From assembly GCF_022346425.1 (NCBI RefSeq), contig NZ_JAKRCW010000002.1, forward strand, positions 186,001 through 250,000: DNA of 64,000 nt, read 5' to 3'. The notes under the pieces were generated by a model. The model saw only the letters and a list, made by a program, of their open reading frames with translations, did not search any database and was not told where the DNA came from. A program made the translations under genes and the position numbers. The DNA is from Pseudoglutamicibacter albus (GTDB lineage: Bacteria; Actinomycetota; Actinomycetes; Actinomycetales; Micrococcaceae). This document shows positions 8,656-18,198 of the stretch, piece after piece; the first letter of the stretch is position 1, and each line of letters starts with the position of its first letter.

Positions 8656-10878
8656 CTATTGCGTGATGCCGATCGCGCTGAGCATGAACGCGTACTCCCA
8701 CGAACGGTCCTTCCACAGCTCGTAACGCCCGGAGGCCCCACCGTGTCCACCGTGCATTTCACACGTGAATAGCACTGGCTTGTCGGAGGTCGTGTGCTCG
8801 CGCAAACGCTGAACCCACTTGGCTGGCTCAACGTAGAGAACGCGCGTGTCATGCAGCGATGTGCGGGCCGCGATGAGCGGGTAGTCCTGCTTCGTAATGT
8901 TCTCGTAAGGGGAGTAGCCGAGCATGTAGCGGTAGACCTCTTCGTCCTCGATCGGGTTGCCCCACTCTTCCCATTCGAGTGCTGAAAGAGGAAGGTCTGG
9001 GTCCAGGATCGAGGTCAGCGGGTCAACGAACGGAACCGCTGCCAAGACCGCCTGGTAGAGCTCCGGCGCCTGGTTCAGCACAGCCCCCATGAGTAGGCCG
9101 CCCGCCGAACCGCCGAATGCGGCGATGCGCTTTGGATCAGCCCATCCGGCCTCGATGAGCCAGCGGGTCGCGTCCACGAAGTCATTGAAGGAGTTCTCCT
9201 TCTTGAGCTTCTTGCCATCGAGGTACCAGTGCCGGCCGCGCTCGCCGCCGCCGCGGATGTGCGCGGTCACGAACACGACGCCGCGGTCCAACAGGCTCGG
9301 GACCATGTAGCCGAAGCGGGGGTCGTTCGAGATTTCGTAGGAGCCGTAGCCGTACACGATCGTCGGAGCCGTGCCGTCAGCTTTCACATCGCGGCGCCGC
9401 AAGACCGTGAGCGGGATCTGCTCGCCATCGCGGGCGGTGGCCCACTCGCGGGTCGCAACATAGTCTTCCGGTGAGTAGTTGTTGACCGGCCCGGTGTGCA
9501 GAAGCCGGCATTCGCGAGTGGCTGGGTCCGCATCGTAGGTCTGATTTGGGGTGGTGTCGCTTGCCTTCTGCAAGCGGATCACGGGTGCTTCGAAGCTGTT
9601 CGAGCTCGCTTCGACCGCAACCGGGGCATCGCCCGCGTCTTCAATAAGCGGCTCCCAGAACTCCAGCTCTGTACCAGAGGCGAGAGCTTCATCGCTGAGC
9701 GCGGTCAGCGGGAAGATGCGGATGCGTGGGGTCGTCTCAGCGCGGACCGAAAGCACAGCGTGGGTGCTGGTTGTTTCTAGACTGTTGAGCTTGGTCTCGG
9801 GGTGCTCGGCGATCACCGGACGCCACGTGGAGCGGTCCGTGACCGTTGCGAGGTCTGCGATGTCGAGGCGGCCGTTCGGAGCCTCCGCATCGTGGAGGAT
9901 GAGGGCCTGGCGGCGGCCATCGACCGTCACCGGGGCCACGCTGTTGAGGATGCGCTCTTCGCGTGAAACCAGAAGATGCGGCTCGGTTCCAGCCTCCATG
10001 CCTTCCCAGATCCAGGTCTCAGCGTATTCGGAGTTACCGGCTACGATCACGAGGTCCTGCTCATCATCGCTCGGTGCCGCACCGAGCCACATCTGGGCGT
10101 CATCCTCTTGATACAAGACCGTGTCTTCGGCCGTATCCGTGCCGATCGTGTGGACCTTGATCTGGTGCGGGCGCCACGTCTCATCCACCACCGTGTAGAC
10201 GATGCGTTGCCCGTCCGGGGTGAAAACCGGCTCATAGAACGCGCCCTCTATGCGGTCGGCAAGCAACTGCCCCGTCGTGAGGTCCCTAACAAACACAGTG
10301 AATCGTTCATCGCCCGTGAAGTCCGCGGCGTAAACCAGCTTGGTGCCGTCGAGGGACACATCAAGCCCGCCAAGCGCGAAGAACGTGTGGCCTTCGGCGA
10401 GCGCGTTGCCGTCCACGAGGATCTCTTCGCCCTCGACTGGCTCGCCTGGCTTGAGGGCAGGCGGAGTCCAGTCCGCGGCTAGGTTCCCGGTGTCCGCGGC
10501 CTTGACGCGCGCGTGGATCGGATACGCCGATCCCTCAACCGTCCGAGCGTAGTACCACCAGCCGCGCGAACGCTTCGGGACCGCAACATCCGTCTGTACG
10601 ACGCGGGCTGCGATCTCTTCATAGATTGCGTCTCGCAGAGGCTTCTGCGCAGCGGTGACGGCATCGGCGTATGCGTTCTCAGCCTCGAGATGCTTGATGA
10701 CCTTAGGGTCTTCCGAGTCGCGTAGCCATTCGTATTCATCCGTGCGAGTGTGGCCGTGATGCGTGACCGAAATGGGCCGCTTCTCCGATACCGGCGGTTG
10801 CGGAGCGCTCTCCGTTGCGGCGGTCACTTCCGGCGCGGTGGTGGCTTCCGGCGTAGAAGATTCAGAATTCGTAGTCAT
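8656..10878 (-). CDS. ptrB: Prolyl oligopeptidase family (S9) peptidase, oligopeptidase B-like
   Basis: A cytosolic serine peptidase of 740 residues with an N-terminal beta-propeller (to about residue 450) that filters short peptides and a C-terminal alpha/beta-hydrolase. The nucleophile is Ser591 in GGSAGGLLMG, the acid is Asp677 in SLHDTRV, and the His is probably His712 in MHGGHGGASGR. The acidic stretch LEWEEWGNP and this layout match oligopeptidase B, which cuts after basic residues. No signal peptide is seen; a Ser/Thr/Glu/Pro-rich N-terminus precedes the domain. It interrupts the paa cluster and has no evident role in it. Confidence 0.92.
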   Translation of the reverse strand: MTTNSESSTPEATTAPEVTAATESAPQPPVSEKRPISVTHHGHTRTDEYEWLRDSEDPKVIKHLEAENAYADAVTAAQKPLRDAIYEEIAARVVQTDVAVPKRSRGWWYYARTVEGSAYPIHARVKAADTGNLAADWTPPALKPGEPVEGEEILVDGNALAEGHTFFALGGLDVSLDGTKLVYAADFTGDERFTVFVRDLTTGQLLADRIEGAFYEPVFTPDGQRIVYTVVDETWRPHQIKVHTIGTDTAEDTVLYQEDDAQMWLGAAPSDDEQDLVIVAGNSEYAETWIWEGMEAGTEPHLLVSREERILNSVAPVTVDGRRQALILHDAEAPNGRLDIADLATVTDRSTWRPVIAEHPETKLNSLETTSTHAVLSVRAETTPRIRIFPLTALSDEALASGTELEFWEPLIEDAGDAPVAVEASSNSFEAPVIRLQKASDTTPNQTYDADPATRECRLLHTGPVNNYSPEDYVATREWATARDGEQIPLTVLRRRDVKADGTAPTIVYGYGSYEISNDPRFGYMVPSLLDRGVVFVTAHIRGGGERGRHWYLDGKKLKKENSFNDFVDATRWLIEAGWADPKRIAAFGGSAGGLLMGAVLNQAPELYQAVLAAVPFVDPLTSILDPDLPLSALEWEEWGNPIEDEEVYRYMLGYSPYENITKQDYPLIAARTSLHDTRVLYVEPAKWVQRLREHTTSDKPVLFTCEMHGGHGGASGRYELWKDRSWEYAFMLSAIGITQ

Positions 10879-10943
10879 AGGACTAATCCAATAAGTTCAC
10901 GCACACTGGCGTCAACCAACTCCGCTCACGGCATAGCGCGCGG

Positions 10944-12629
10944 CTACACGAGAGTCAGTAGACCCACGATGCATGAAGCCGAGAGCGCAACCACGCCCAC
11001 AGCCCCGCCGATGAGTGCACGCTTGCGCCGCCGCCTACCCTGCGCGGCGTGCGCGCGGGCGGCAAGGACCGCATCGGGCGCTGGGCCCTTCAACCGCGGG
11101 GCGTGGGCGAAGACCTTATCCAGGTCCTCGCGCAACTGGCCATGGAAGGCCTCCGGAGAGCACACAACAGGCCGCATCGCAGCATCGAACCACGTATGCG
11201 GGCCAGACTCATCCTCGATCACAGCACCCGGGAGTTTGATGGACAAACCGTGCAACGACTCAACCTCAGACGTACTGCCGGGCTCCATTCGGGCCACCGC
11301 GAACGTGTCCTCGCCGATGGTCGCGAGCACATCCGTGTCCCATCCCCGGTATTCAGTAGGGAACTCGTCGATGTGCAGCGGCGGCACAATCCACTCTAAA
11401 GACCCGACCCGCCACTCTAAAGACCTGACCCAGTCCCGGCCTTCCGGGGCAGTGGTGCTACTGAACGGCAGATGGACGGTCTTGCGAGCCATCCCCACAA
11501 CCTTCGCAACAGCATCCGCGTTGACTACTGGCTCAAACGGCCGCGAACTGAACGCCCGCTCAGGTGAGAAAGGCGGGCCGGAGAACGCACCGCGCTCGCC
11601 GGCGGCTGCGGTGGCCCCGGTGTGCCCGGCTTCGGCGGCCCCGGTGTGCACGGCTGCGGCTTCGGCGGCTAGGTCCTCGGATGGATTCGCGAAGGCGTGC
11701 TCAAGCAGTGCGGCGCGTTCCGCATCCGCTACCGGGGCGGGCGTGAGTGCGGTGACGCCGAGGGTGTCGCCGAGCGCGGTGAGTTCGAATTCGGCCTGGC
11801 CCGTGGCCTGTTGTGCTAGATGGGCGTTGAGCTGGGTGCGGATCACGTGGGCGGCGGCGAACCCGGTCTCGGAGTGGGGTAGTAGCGCTGTGAATGCTAC
11901 CTTCGTGGGTTTCATCGCGAATAGCCCTGCCCGCTGGAGGTTTCCAGAAGTGCTAGTCGTACTGGATCCGCCGCGCAAAACCGACCCCGTAGCCGCATCA
12001 TCTGCATGGGTGGTGGCGGGGCTGCTGAGGCTCACGAGGTTGTGCTCCTCGGGCGCATCGTGTCCCGTGAACGTGCACAGGCGAGCGACGCCGGGGCCGA
12101 AAAGTTCGGTCACCACGGAGGTTGACGGGGCGGTGCCCCGTTGCGGTTCGACGACCGGGAGGGCCTGCGCCGTCCATTCCGTGAAGCCCGTGCGGATCGC
12201 CGCATCGGCGACCCAGTGCTGCGGGCAATGATGCGTGAGCGAGACCCGTTGAAGGGAAGCCTCGGTTGCGGCCTCGACCTCAGCATCTCCGGAAGCTAAC
12301 CGAACGAGCCGTGCCCAAGCTGTCTCCACCTCCGATGCTGGCCCCGTGAAAGAGACGCGGTTATGCGTCGCGTGCACATCGACGTGCACATCGACCTGCG
12401 CATCGACCTTGCCGGCAATGCACCAGGAGGCAATCGCGATCAAATTGTTGCAAAGCGAATCTTGCTCCTGGACCCGATAATGCGCAGAACCACGAGCGAA
12501 CCACACGGAAGCTTGAATATTACGAGGCTCGATGACGCAAGAATTGCTAGCAGGCGTTAAGAGCCACCCTCCATGCAGTGCTGCATCCCACGGATTTCCT
12601 GGCATCGGACCTCTTCTCTCGAGCCTCAA
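10944..12629 (-). CDS. Unrecognised 561-residue tail-anchored protein, possibly an inactive M16-like peptidase
   Basis: No family is recognised with confidence. The body has alternating strand and helix stretches (for example VSFTGPASEVETAWARLVRL and FTALLPHSETGFAAAHVIRT) that faintly recall the pitrilysin M16 fold, but there is no HxxEH zinc motif. An Ala/Gly/Thr-rich linker lies at about residues 320-355. The C-terminus has basic residues (RRRRKR) followed by one hydrophobic segment (ALIGGAVGVVALSASCIVGL) and no tail, a tail-anchor layout. A second start at MPGNPWD, eight residues in, is possible. Its start lies 208 nt from the divergent glnHP gene. A 493-codon frame on the other strand is a shadow. 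Confidence 0.65.
   Translation of the reverse strand: MRLERRGPMPGNPWDAALHGGWLLTPASNSCVIEPRNIQASVWFARGSAHYRVQEQDSLCNNLIAIASWCIAGKVDAQVDVHVDVHATHNRVSFTGPASEVETAWARLVRLASGDAEVEAATEASLQRVSLTHHCPQHWVADAAIRTGFTEWTAQALPVVEPQRGTAPSTSVVTELFGPGVARLCTFTGHDAPEEHNLVSLSSPATTHADDAATGSVLRGGSSTTSTSGNLQRAGLFAMKPTKVAFTALLPHSETGFAAAHVIRTQLNAHLAQQATGQAEFELTALGDTLGVTALTPAPVADAERAALLEHAFANPSEDLAAEAAAVHTGAAEAGHTGATAAAGERGAFSGPPFSPERAFSSRPFEPVVNADAVAKVVGMARKTVHLPFSSTTAPEGRDWVRSLEWRVGSLEWIVPPLHIDEFPTEYRGWDTDVLATIGEDTFAVARMEPGSTSEVESLHGLSIKLPGAVIEDESGPHTWFDAAMRPVVCSPEAFHGQLREDLDKVFAHAPRLKGPAPDAVLAARAHAAQGRRRRKRALIGGAVGVVALSASCIVGLLTLV
11392..11433. repeat. Two tandem 21-bp repeats inside the tail-anchored protein gene
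   Basis: CACTCTAAAGACC begins units at 11392 and 11413. In the protein this gives a seven-residue duplication, SLEWRVG-SLEW. The reading frame is kept. Confidence 0.75.
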
Positions 12630-12837
12630 TACGGTGTCAAATCGACCGACAATGGACGGCTAGAAAACCGGTATAACCATCATCTCAAGTGGATTGAGAG
12701 CCTCAGAGCCGCTAGGCTTGCATCCTTGTGACCTTCCTCACCCACGGGTGAATGCCGTTGGTTCGTCATCGCCTCGGGTGTAGGGCCGCCGCGCTTTAGC
12801 GACGGATCGAACTTGAGACAAAAGAAACGGACCCGAT

Positions 12838-14394
12838 ATGAGTTACTCGCACTCTTATGCAACCGGGACACAGAGTCAGGAAGGCAAGCTCCCGCTGACG
12901 CGGATGACCATCTGGGCGATGCTTGTCGCTCTAGTAGCAGCCATCCTGGTGCCAGCCGCAACAGCTAACGCCGCCACTGGACTCCAGCCATCGGCAACCG
13001 TGCCGGCCACCGCATCGCCCGCTGAAAAACAAGGCGAAGAATCCGTGGAAGGTAAAACCTTCACGATCGCAACCGACACCACCTTCGCGCCTTTCGTGTT
13101 CCGCGAACCAGGAACCGGCGAGATGATCGGTATCGACATGGAGCTGCTGGATGCGATCGCTCAAGACCAAGGCTTCAAAGTCAATCTCAAATCGCTTGGT
13201 TTCCAGGCCGCGGTCTCATCTCTGACCTCCGGCCAGGCCGACGGCGTCATCGCCGGTATGGGTGTCACGGACGAACGTAAGAAGATCTTCGACTTCTCGG
13301 ATGCTTACTACGAGTCCGGCTCTGTGATGGCGATCAATGAAGACGATGACGAAACCAAGGGGTATGAAGACCTCAAAGGTAAGACCGTTGTCGCCAAGGG
13401 CGGCTCCGAAGGTGAACGCGCCGCCAAGAAGCTCGCTAAAGAATACGGCTTCAAAATCAAGCCTCTCGACCAGTCCGCCGCGATGGTCCAGTCCGTCAAG
13501 AACGGCTCCGCAGTAGGTGTCTTCGATGACGACCCGGTGCTGCGTTACGGCATCACCCAGGGCTCCGGCCTGAAAATCGTGACCCCAAAGATCCCAGGCG
13601 GCGACTACGCTTTCGCGGTCAAGAAAGGTCAGAATCAGGACCTGCTGAAGGCCTTCAACCGCGGCCTTGCCAACCTCAAGGCTTCTGGCGAATACCAGAA
13701 GATCATGAGCAAGTACCTCGACCCACAGGAAGCTGAAAACGCCGGCAACATCATCGGCCTGCTCAAGCAGTCCTGGCCAGCGCTTCAGAAGGGCCTCATC
13801 AACACCCTGGTCATCACCGGCGTCTCGTTTGTGATCGCGATGGTGCTGGGCCTCATCTTCGGGTTCATGCGCATCTCCGGCAGTATCGTGCTACGCGGCA
13901 TCGCACGCGCCTACGTCGCGATCTTCCGCGGAACCCCGCTGCTTGTGTGGGCGTTCCTGTTCTACTTCGGTGTGCCACAGCTCTTCGACGTCAAGGGCGA
14001 CGTCTTCGTTGCCGGTGTCGCAACGCTGGCCCTCAACGCGGGCGCCTACCTCACAGAGATTGTTCGCGGTGGCCTCCAAGCCGTGGACCCAGGCCAGATG
14101 GAAGCTGCGCGTTCCCTCGGCATGGGATGGGGTAAGTCGATGCGCCGGGTCGTAGTCCCGCAGGCAGTCAAGATCTCGACCCCATCGATCATCAACCAGT
14201 TCGTGATCACGCTCAAAGACTCCTCGCTGCTACTGACCATCGGTTTCGCAGAACTGCTCTACCAGGCGCAACAGATCTACGCAGCGAACTACCGCGTGAC
14301 CGAAACCCTCATCATCGTCGGCATTATGTACTTTGTGGTCATCACCATCCTCACGTGGATTGCTGACCTCGTGGATAAGAAGGTGAACAAGTGA
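12838..14394 (+). CDS. Glutamine-type ABC transporter, fused substrate-binding protein and permease
   Basis: A 518-residue fusion. Residues about 23-46 are a signal or anchor segment ([20 protein letters not shown]). Residues about 65-290 are a periplasmic-type amino-acid binding domain ([42 protein letters not shown]). From about residue 305 comes a five-helix permease with the coupling motif [15 protein letters not shown] that contacts the ATPase. The likely cargo is a polar amino acid such as glutamine. The GTG start of the ATPase overlaps its stop (GTGA). The ATG at 12904 is an alternative start, giving a more compact signal segment. Confidence 0.93.
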   Translation: MSYSHSYATGTQSQEGKLPLTRMTIWAMLVALVAAILVPAATANAATGLQPSATVPATASPAEKQGEESVEGKTFTIATDTTFAPFVFREPGTGEMIGIDMELLDAIAQDQGFKVNLKSLGFQAAVSSLTSGQADGVIAGMGVTDERKKIFDFSDAYYESGSVMAINEDDDETKGYEDLKGKTVVAKGGSEGERAAKKLAKEYGFKIKPLDQSAAMVQSVKNGSAVGVFDDDPVLRYGITQGSGLKIVTPKIPGGDYAFAVKKGQNQDLLKAFNRGLANLKASGEYQKIMSKYLDPQEAENAGNIIGLLKQSWPALQKGLINTLVITGVSFVIAMVLGLIFGFMRISGSIVLRGIARAYVAIFRGTPLLVWAFLFYFGVPQLFDVKGDVFVAGVATLALNAGAYLTEIVRGGLQAVDPGQMEAARSLGMGWGKSMRRVVVPQAVKISTPSIINQFVITLKDSSLLLTIGFAELLYQAQQIYAANYRVTETLIIVGIMYFVVITILTWIADLVDKKVNK

Positions 14395-15251
14395 GTACCC
14401 AATCACACGGCAATGAAGCAACCGAGAAAAAAGTAGACGAGGCAGCCGCGCAGGATGCAGCGGCACAGGATGCGGCGGCGGAGGCAGCCGCGCTGGAGCC
14501 AACTGTGTCCGATGCGGCGGCCGAAACCGTCATCGAGGTCACCGACCTGCGCAAAGCCTTCGGCAAGAACGAAGTGCTTAAGGGGATGAACCTCAACGTC
14601 AAGCGCGGCGAAGTCATCTCGATGATCGGCCCATCGGGTTCCGGTAAGTCCACGTTCCTGCGTTGCCTCAACCGGCTTGAGGAAACCACGGGCGGGACCG
14701 TCAAGGTGCTCGGTCGAGACATCACCAGCCCCAAGGTCAACATCAACAAGGTTCGTCAGAACATCGGTATGGTGTTCCAGCACTTCAACCTGTTCCCGAA
14801 CATGACAGTTGAAGAGAACGTGATGCTCGCCCCGGTTGAGCTGGGACGAGTGAATAAGCAGGAGGGTCGCAAAAAAGCCGCGGCACTGCTTGAGCGCGTA
14901 GGGCTTGGGGACAAAGCGAAGGCCCGCCCGCAGGAACTCTCCGGTGGCCAGAAGCAGCGCGTAGCGATCGCCCGCGCGCTCGCTATGGAACCGCAGATCA
15001 TGTTGTTCGACGAAGCGACCAGCGCACTCGACCCTGAAATGGTCGGGGAAGTGCTCCAGGTGATCCGCGAACTCGCGCAAGAAGGCATGACCATGATCCT
15101 GGTGACCCACGAGATGGGCTTCGCCCGCGAAGTCTCCGACCGCGTGCTCTTCCTCTCCGACGGCGTCATTTGCGAAGAAGGCCCGCCAGAGGAGCTGTTC
15201 GGTAACCCGCAACAGGAACGCACCCAGAGCTTCCTCGCCAAGGTCCTCTAA
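14391..15251 (+). CDS. glnQ: Polar amino acid ABC transporter ATP-binding protein
   Basis: A 286-residue ATPase partner of the fused binding/permease protein. It has Walker [11 protein letters not shown]-loop [13 protein letters not shown], signature [15 protein letters not shown], Walker [14 protein letters not shown] and the switch His in LVTHEMGFA. The ATPase domain starts near residue 45. The first 44 residues are an Ala-rich extension built from AAQDAA repeats, absent from typical GlnQ. The GTG start overlaps the upstream stop by 4 nt, implying translational coupling. Confidence 0.93.
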   Translation: MSTQSHGNEATEKKVDEAAAQDAAAQDAAAEAAALEPTVSDAAAETVIEVTDLRKAFGKNEVLKGMNLNVKRGEVISMIGPSGSGKSTFLRCLNRLEETTGGTVKVLGRDITSPKVNINKVRQNIGMVFQHFNLFPNMTVEENVMLAPVELGRVNKQEGRKKAAALLERVGLGDKAKARPQELSGGQKQRVAIARALAMEPQIMLFDEATSALDPEMVGEVLQVIRELAQEGMTMILVTHEMGFAREVSDRVLFLSDGVICEEGPPEELFGNPQQERTQSFLAKVL

Positions 15252-15279
15252 CAAGGTCCGCGACAAGCGGCCCACATGA

Positions 15280-15324
15280 CGATGCGGTGGCCGGCACACC
15301 TAGCGTGTGCCGGCCACCGCATCG
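15280..15324 (+). terminator. Strong Rho-independent terminator after glnQ
   Basis: A perfect 20-bp stem (15280-15299 with 15305-15324), 5-nt loop, then TTGTTT. The next 40 nt contain a partial duplication of TTTAYAAGGCC. Confidence 0.9.
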
Positions 15325-15420
15325 TTGTTTATAAGGCCACCGCATGGTTTACAAGGCCCACGCTAGGCGGCGATTATTAACAGTGTTAGCACCGCCTGAG
15401 CACAGCGAAATAACTTGCCT

Positions 15421-15438
15421 TGTGAGAGTGCTATCACA
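15421..15438. promoter_or_regulatory. Candidate CRP/GlxR-like site upstream of paaA
   Basis: TGTGAGAGTGCTATCACA is an inverted repeat of TGTGA and TCACA, but with an 8-nt spacer instead of the usual 6. It sits 5 nt before the PaaR-type palindrome. A catabolite-control role is inference and weak because of the spacer. Confidence 0.35.
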
Positions 15439-15442
15439 TATC

Positions 15443-15458
15443 CTGAACGAACGGTCAG
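15443..15458. promoter_or_regulatory. Probable PaaR operator upstream of paaABCDE
   Basis: CTGAACGAACGGTCAG is the best of the three palindromes. It lies 52 nt before the paaA start, within the expected promoter. Confidence 0.75.
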
Positions 15459-15509
15459 TAAATCTAACTGGCCCCTCATACCCTTATTCATCGGAAGCAG
15501 GAGCTGATC

Positions 15510-16481
15510 ATGAGCACCACCGTGACCGAGCAAACCGGCCAGGACTTTGATCCGCAAGCCGAGTTTGAGGCCCTGATCGCACAAGACGGACGTGTAGAAC
15601 CGCGCGACTGGATGCCCGAGGCCTACCGCAAGACGCTGGTGCGCCAGATCTCCCAGCACGCACACTCCGAAATCATCGGGATGCAGCCTGAAGGCAACTG
15701 GATTACCCGCGCACCAAGCCTCAAGCGCAAATCCATCCTGATCGCCAAGGTCCAGGACGAAGCCGGCCACGGCCTCTACCTGTACTCGGCAGCAGAAACC
15801 CTCGGTACTCCACGCGATGAGCTCGTTGAGCAGTTGCTCGACGGCACCGCGAAGTACTCCTCGATCTTCAACTATCCAGCCAAGTACTGGGGCGACATCG
15901 GCGCTATCGGCTGGCTCGTGGACGGCGCGGCGATCGCCAACCAGGTTCCACTGTGCCGCTGCTCCTACGCTCCATACGGCCGCGCGATGGTCCGCGTCTG
16001 CAAGGAAGAGTCCTTCCACCAGCGCCAGGGCTTCGAAGCCCTGCTTGCGCTCGCCCGCGGAACCGAAGAGCAGAAGCAGATGGCCCAGGACGCCATCAAC
16101 CGCTTCTACGAGCCAGCACTGTGCATGTTCGGCCCACCAGATGCTGACTCGAAGCACTCCAAGCAGTCCATGGCCTGGAACATCAAGCGCTTCTCCAACG
16201 ACGACCTGCGCCAGCGCTTCGTCGGCATGATCGCAGAACAGGTCAAGTTCCTGGGCCTAACCCTGCCAGACCCAGACCTGCACTACGACGAAGAAGCCGG
16301 CAAGTGGATCCACAAGGAACTCAACTGGGACGAGTTCTGGCGCGTCGTTAAGGGCGGTGGCCCAGCTAACGCCCAGCGCCTCGAGCACCGTCGCCAGGCA
16401 CACGAGAACGGGGCCTGGGTACGTGAGGCCGCCGCAGCATACGCACGTAAGCAGCAGGAAAAAGTGAGGAAGGCAGCCTGA
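15510..16481 (+). CDS. paaA: 1,2-phenylacetyl-CoA epoxidase, catalytic subunit PaaA
   Basis: Catalytic di-iron subunit of the multicomponent oxygenase that epoxidises the ring of phenylacetyl-CoA. The 323-residue length is normal. Iron-binding carboxylate/His motifs are visible in [20 protein letters not shown] (about residues 82-101) and in [16 protein letters not shown] (about residues 166-181), the two ExxH pairs of the ferritin-like fold. AGCAGGAG lies 7 nt before the ATG. It is the first gene of paaABCDE; paaB starts on its last base. Confidence 0.97.
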   Translation: MSTTVTEQTGQDFDPQAEFEALIAQDGRVEPRDWMPEAYRKTLVRQISQHAHSEIIGMQPEGNWITRAPSLKRKSILIAKVQDEAGHGLYLYSAAETLGTPRDELVEQLLDGTAKYSSIFNYPAKYWGDIGAIGWLVDGAAIANQVPLCRCSYAPYGRAMVRVCKEESFHQRQGFEALLALARGTEEQKQMAQDAINRFYEPALCMFGPPDADSKHSKQSMAWNIKRFSNDDLRQRFVGMIAEQVKFLGLTLPDPDLHYDEEAGKWIHKELNWDEFWRVVKGGGPANAQRLEHRRQAHENGAWVREAAAAYARKQQEKVRKAA

Positions 16482-16810
16482 TGAGCGCAGAGAACCCAAC
16501 GAACGCAACCGGCGCATCGCTCGCAGACACCAACGAATGGCCTCTCTGGGAGGTCTTCGTCCGTTCGTCACGTGGCCTCTCCCACGTGCACGCCGGATCC
16601 CTGCACGCACCGGATGCCGATATGGCGGTCCGCAACGCACGCGACCTCTACACCCGCCGCAACGAAGGCGTATCCCTGTGGGTTGTTCAGTCCGACGACA
16701 TCATTGCCTCGGACCCGCAGGACAAGGGCGCGTTCTTTGAATCGCCAAAGGGCAAGGACTACCGCCACGCCATGTACTACACCGAGTCTGAAGGGGTGAA
16801 GCACCTGTGA
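16481..16810 (+). CDS. paaB: 1,2-phenylacetyl-CoA epoxidase subunit PaaB
   Basis: A 109-residue subunit that joins the PaaAC heterodimers of the epoxidase. The conserved N-terminal core WPLWEVFVRSSRGLSHVHAG is followed by NARDLYTRRNEGVSLWVV, both typical of PaaB. The ATG overlaps the paaA stop by 1 nt (TGATG) and its own stop overlaps paaC by 4 nt, so the subunits are translationally coupled. Confidence 0.96.
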   Translation: MSAENPTNATGASLADTNEWPLWEVFVRSSRGLSHVHAGSLHAPDADMAVRNARDLYTRRNEGVSLWVVQSDDIIASDPQDKGAFFESPKGKDYRHAMYYTESEGVKHL

Positions 16811-17673
16811 AGTCTGAGGAACTCGATGAGCAACTGGCTGGCTACGGCGACTCCGTCGCCTCCGCTACTCGCGTCACCCCAGGCCACGCTCTGCGCCCGG
16901 AAGACATCGCGTTCAAGGAAGCCCCAAGCTCCGAAGACGTCGCCGAATACGCGCTCTGGCTTGGCGATGATGCGCTTATCCTCTCGCAACGCCTGCAGAA
17001 GTGGGTCTCCAACGCCCCAGAAATGGAAGAGGACATCGCCCTAGCCAACATCGCGTTGGACCTGTTGGGCCATGCCCGCTCCTTCCTGACCTTCGCAGGT
17101 AAGTTCTGGGACAAGGACGAAGACGAGCTCGCATACTTCCGTGACGAAGACGACTTCCGTAACCTCGTCATGGTTGAACAACCCAACGGTCACTTCGGCG
17201 TGACCATCGCACGCCAGCTGCTGTTCTCGGTCTACCTTGAACTGCTGTACTCGCGGCTGGTGAACTCCGAAGACGAGCTGATCGCGGCGATCGCTGATAA
17301 GTCCCTGCGCGAAGTCCAGTACCACGTGGACCACGCCCAACAGTGGACCCTGCGCCTTGGCCTGGGAACCGAAGAATCACACGAGAAAATGGTCCACGCG
17401 TTCCGCGTACTGTGGCCACACGTCGAAGAGATCTTCATCGACCATCCACTGCAGGAACGCCTCGCCGAAAAGGGCATCGCCGTACTGCCATCAACCCTCC
17501 GCGAAGAGTGGGACACCCGTATCAAGGCCGTCCTCGAAGAAGCCTCGCTCGAGGTCCCAGAGGAGCCCGGTGCCCTGGTTGACGGCCGTTCCGGCAACCA
17601 CTCTGAACACTTGGGCTACATCCTGATGGAAATGCAGGTGTTGGCCCGCCGACACCCAGGAGTTAAGTGGTGA
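16807..17673 (+). CDS. paaC: 1,2-phenylacetyl-CoA epoxidase structural subunit PaaC
   Basis: A 288-residue ferritin-like partner of PaaA that forms the epoxidase heterodimer. Typical motifs are YALWLGDDALILSQRLQKW, IALANIALDLLGHARSFL and REVQYHVDHAQQWTLRLG. It starts with GTG overlapping the paaB stop (GTGA). Confidence 0.96.
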   Translation: MKSEELDEQLAGYGDSVASATRVTPGHALRPEDIAFKEAPSSEDVAEYALWLGDDALILSQRLQKWVSNAPEMEEDIALANIALDLLGHARSFLTFAGKFWDKDEDELAYFRDEDDFRNLVMVEQPNGHFGVTIARQLLFSVYLELLYSRLVNSEDELIAAIADKSLREVQYHVDHAQQWTLRLGLGTEESHEKMVHAFRVLWPHVEEIFIDHPLQERLAEKGIAVLPSTLREEWDTRIKAVLEEASLEVPEEPGALVDGRSGNHSEHLGYILMEMQVLARRHPGVKW

Positions 17674-18197
17674 CAACTGATCGACGTAGCGCGCCGGCAA
17701 CCGAGCAAGACACGGTAGCCGACAAGGACACGCTCTGGAACATCGCATCCAGCGTGAACGACCCGGAAATCCCGGTGCTCAGCATCCATGACCTCGGTAT
17801 CCTGCGTGACGTTGAGCTCGACGGCGACACCGCCGTCGTGACCATCACGCCAACCTACTCCGGTTGCCCGGCCATGGATACGATCGCCGATGACCTGCGC
17901 CTCGCGTTCCGCGAAGCAGGCTATGCCGGCGCGCGCGTCGAACTCACGCTGAGCCCAGCGTGGACCACCGACTGGATGACCGAAGAAGGCAAGAAGAAAC
18001 TCGCTGAATACGGTATCGCTCCACCAGCCGGGTTATCGAAAGATGGCGGCAAAGTGATGCTCGGGCTGAGCGTCAAATGCCCACGCTGCCACTCACTGAA
18101 CACCCGCGAACTTACTCGTTTTGCTTCGACGGCATGCAAGGCGCTGTACCAGTGCAATGACTGCCACGAACCGTTCGACTACTTCAAGGTGCACTGA
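17667..18197 (+). CDS. paaD: PaaD, iron-sulfur/maturation factor of the phenylacetyl-CoA epoxidase
   Basis: A 176-residue protein with an N-terminal DUF59/MIP18 domain (SVNDPEIPVLSIHDLGILRD, TPTYSGCPAMDTI) and a C-terminal zinc-ribbon (CPRCHSLNT then CNDCHEPFDYFK). It is thought to serve in metal-cluster assembly for the epoxidase complex. Two GTG codons, 17667 and 17670, can both start the gene; the second overlaps the paaC stop. paaE begins 1 nt after its stop. Confidence 0.94.
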   Translation: MVTTDRRSAPATEQDTVADKDTLWNIASSVNDPEIPVLSIHDLGILRDVELDGDTAVVTITPTYSGCPAMDTIADDLRLAFREAGYAGARVELTLSPAWTTDWMTEEGKKKLAEYGIAPPAGLSKDGGKVMLGLSVKCPRCHSLNTRELTRFASTACKALYQCNDCHEPFDYFKVH

Positions 18198-18198
18198 C

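Noticed and set aside
10750-12231. 493-codon plus-strand frame over the tail-anchored protein gene
   Set aside because: Low-complexity Arg/Ser/Ala-rich translation that also overlaps ptrB; the minus-strand frame has a proper membrane anchor and balanced composition.
14403-15299. 298-codon minus-strand frame over glnQ
   Set aside because: Shadow of glnQ; crosses the terminator at 15280-15324.
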